This document shows positions 35,789 to 37,145 of a stretch of DNA of 37,145 nucleotides, piece after piece. Numbering within the stretch: the first letter of the stretch is position 1; the number at the start of each line of letters is the position of its first letter. The DNA is from an uncultured Ruminococcus sp. (lineage in GTDB: Bacteria; Bacillota; Clostridia; Oscillospirales; Ruminococcaceae): NCBI GenBank assembly GCA_947627175.1, contig CANQVA010000018.1:1-37145 (forward strand), written 5' to 3'. The notes under the pieces are model-generated. The model had not been told where the DNA came from, made no database searches, and saw only the letters and a program-made list of their open reading frames with translations. The position numbers and the translations under genes were made by a program.

Positions 35789-36262
35789 CTACATCTCAAA
35801 ATATAGTCTTACATATGCAATATCAGCAAGCGAAAACTTCTTTTCACTTCCGTCATCAAGAACAACTGAAACGCCGTCCCTGTCCGCACATGAAAGCACG
35901 GCAATAATTTCCTTTTCACCGTCAACACTTCTTATGAAACGGATTCTTACTTTATCGCCCTCACATATTTTAAAATGTTCTTCCTTTACGAGTTCCCTCT
36001 CAAGACCTGCCGAACCTATTTCAAGTATATACCCCCCGGAAATGGGGTCTTTTTCGTCCATTACTGCATTTATGGGAGTTGTTGCTCTTTCGCAGTCCTC
36101 AATTGTAATTCCCTCATCATTGTCAATGAATATGCGGAGATACCAGTCTGCACCTTCCTTTTCATAGCATACGTCCCATAAATAATAGCCGAGTTCGTCG
36201 GTTATAGGTTTCACAAGTTCATATACTTTTTGTTCAGTAGAACCGAACTTTTTGAATTTCAT
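35789..36262 (-). CDS. rimP: Ribosome maturation factor RimP
   Basis: A 157-residue protein that assists 30S assembly. It has the YYLWDVCYEKEGADWYLRIFIDNDEGITIEDCE region and a C-terminal SH3-like domain. It is the first gene of the nusA operon. A GGAGAGG site lies about nine bases before the ATG at 36262, and a perfect hairpin stands between promoter and ribosome site. Confidence 0.95.
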   Translation of the reverse strand: MKFKKFGSTEQKVYELVKPITDELGYYLWDVCYEKEGADWYLRIFIDNDEGITIEDCERATTPINAVMDEKDPISGGYILEIGSAGLERELVKEEHFKICEGDKVRIRFIRSVDGEKEIIAVLSCADRDGVSVVLDDGSEKKFSLADIAYVRLYFEM

Positions 36263-36288
36263 AATATGTTCCTCTCCTAATATAAACG

Positions 36289-36312
36289 AAAGACCGGAAT
36301 TTTCCGGTCTTT
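36289..36312 (-). promoter_or_regulatory. Perfect hairpin in the rimP leader
   Basis: AAAGACCGGAA (36289-36299) and TTCCGGTCTTT (36302-36312) form an 11-bp stem around a 2-base spacer. It starts roughly 17 bases after the expected transcript start and ends 11 bases before the ribosome site. No T tract follows in either direction, so it is not an obvious terminator; a leader control or stability hairpin is more likely. Confidence 0.6.
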
Positions 36313-36335
36313 GAGGTTACTACTACCTTATGATT

Positions 36336-36364
36336 ATTATATCATACATTTCAGCAAAAATCAA
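36336..36364 (-). promoter_or_regulatory. Promoter of the rimP-nusA-infB operon
   Basis: On the minus strand TTGATT (36359-36364) and TATAAT (36336-36341) are 17 bp apart, about 74 bp before the rimP ATG. Farther upstream, TTTTCGG (36368-36374) and CCGAAAA (36392-36398) form an inverted repeat of unknown role. Confidence 0.75.
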
Positions 36365-36469
36365 GCCTTTTCGGAAAATTTTTTTTGAAAGCCGAAAAAT
36401 GCGGATATACCGCAGTTTATGCACTATATTCCGTGGCTGTTCAGACTGTTTTTTTATTTAAAAAAATAC

Positions 36470-36498
36470 TTGCCTTTTTTCGTATTTCGTGATATAAT
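36470..36498 (+). promoter_or_regulatory. Promoter of the right-edge Rpn-like gene
   Basis: TTGCCT (36470-36475) and TATAAT (36493-36498) with a 17-bp spacer, 21 bp before the ATG at 36520; AAGGAG at 36505-36510 is its ribosome site. Confidence 0.68.
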
Positions 36499-36519
36499 AT
36501 AAAAAAGGAGTTGATTCCA

Positions 36520-37145
36520 ATGGAAGAATTTATTTCTGCATCTCATGATATAGTATTCAAAGCGTTATTCGCTAAAAATAAAGATATCCTGAAAGCTTTT
36601 CTGCGTGATGTGCTGAATTTGCCATTGACGGAACAGGCGAGTTTGCAAGTATTGAATGATGAGTTAATTCCCGACGTTGCAAACGGAAAATTGAGCCGTC
36701 TGGATATTCATGTCATCATGCCGAATAAAAAATTTAATGTTGAAATGCAGGCAAGAAAAAAAGGTTTTTCCGCAGACAGAGTTCTGTATTACTGGTCAGA
36801 AATGTTTTCCGATGGGTTTGAATCGGGCAGACATTATGAAAATCTGGATCAGACATTTTCTGTTAATGTGCTGGGATTTAATTTTCTTGAATGTGAAGAA
36901 TATCATTCAGCATATTCTATTCTGGAAAATAAACGTCATGACCAACTGACAGACAAATTGTCTATTCATATTTTTGAATTGCCTAAAATTCCCAAAGAAA
37001 CAGACATTAACGACGATAAGCTGATGTGGCTGCGGTTAATCAAAGCTAACAGCGAGGAGGAATTGAATATGGTAAGAGAAAATACACAGAATCCGATGAT
37101 TCATAAGTCAATCGACACAATTAAGGAACTTAATGCCGATGTGAT
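36520..37145 (+). CDS. Rpn/PD-(D/E)XK nuclease-family transposase-like protein (cut by right edge)
   Basis: At least 208 residues, with no stop before the window end. It begins MEEFISASHDIVFKALFAKN, the usual opening of PD-(D/E)XK transposase-like proteins (Rpn or recombination-promoting nuclease relatives). The catalytic core is visible as SRLDIHVIMPNKKFNVEMQ, giving the Asp and the Glu-x-Gln/Lys motif, followed by RVLYYWSEMFSDGFESGRHYENL. Family members promote recombination or act as phage-defence nucleases. The C-terminus is outside the window; an ending of similar type occurs in the remnant at 20879-20977. It has its own promoter and good ribosome site. Confidence 0.88.
   Translation, partial: MEEFISASHDIVFKALFAKNKDILKAFLRDVLNLPLTEQASLQVLNDELIPDVANGKLSRLDIHVIMPNKKFNVEMQARKKGFSADRVLYYWSEMFSDGFESGRHYENLDQTFSVNVLGFNFLECEEYHSAYSILENKRHDQLTDKLSIHIFELPKIPKETDINDDKLMWLRLIKANSEEELNMVRENTQNPMIHKSIDTIKELNADV

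Overview
The window looks like chromosome of a low-GC, Gram-positive anaerobe, most likely a fibre-degrading Ruminococcus-type Clostridium relative. The grounds are AT-rich intergenic DNA, strong GGAGG ribosome sites, sigma-A promoters with 17-bp spacers, a Firmicutes-style rimP-nusA-ylxR-L7Ae-infB operon, paired YmfF/YmfH-like M16 peptidases, and two secreted proteins ending in dockerin modules (a GDSL esterase and a GH5 glucanase). Dockerins together with Ser/Thr linkers point to a cellulosome-forming or dockerin-bearing ruminococcus; the species cannot be fixed from the sequence alone.

Layout, left to right. 1-476: the 5' end of a tnpB gene running off the left edge, then an AT-rich spacer with a GGCGTGTA repeat patch and a terminator. 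477-4920 (minus): a tightly overlapping operon of two M16 peptidase-like genes, lgt and folD, from a consensus promoter at 4985-5013. 5051-7634 (plus): secreted GDSL esterase with dockerin, then a DUF3810-like membrane metalloprotease. 7692-11266 (minus): ACT protein (UPF0237), UPF0210 protein and the secreted GH5-dockerin enzyme. 11383-14872 (plus): PHP phosphatase, Lrp/AsnC regulator, aminotransferase and ispE, ending in a terminator. 14921-19516 (plus): a 7TM-PAS-GGDEF-EAL protein, lepA and a small membrane protein. 19534-20977: a complete lone tnpB and what looks like the tail of a broken Rpn/PD-(D/E)XK gene. 21065-26274 (minus): an ABC exporter operon (ATPase, ABC-2 permease, GldG-like, DUF4340-like, and a 94-residue protein). 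26287-27617 (minus): a second, unrelated tnpB, probably frameshifted near its 3' end, directly upstream of the ABC operon. 27833-36262 (minus): the translation/RNA operon rimP-nusA-ylxR-L7Ae-infB-(acidic unknown)-rbfA-nrnA-truB-ribF. 36470-37145 (plus): an Rpn/PD-(D/E)XK transposase-like gene cut by the right edge.

Most of the window is ordinary core genome. The points that deserve a second look are the three tnpB loci of two lineages, none with a visible tnpA partner. One appears to have a displaced RuvC-II glutamate and no zinc-finger cysteines. One has lost its tail to a frameshift beside an ABC operon. The partial copy shares an exact 74-bp block with another although the flanking codons differ. 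Also notable are an acidic protein of unknown function between infB and rbfA, a perfect 11-bp-arm palindrome in the rimP leader, and two dissimilar dockerin types. I did not find a convincing entirely new system, CRISPR array, prophage, tRNA or rRNA.
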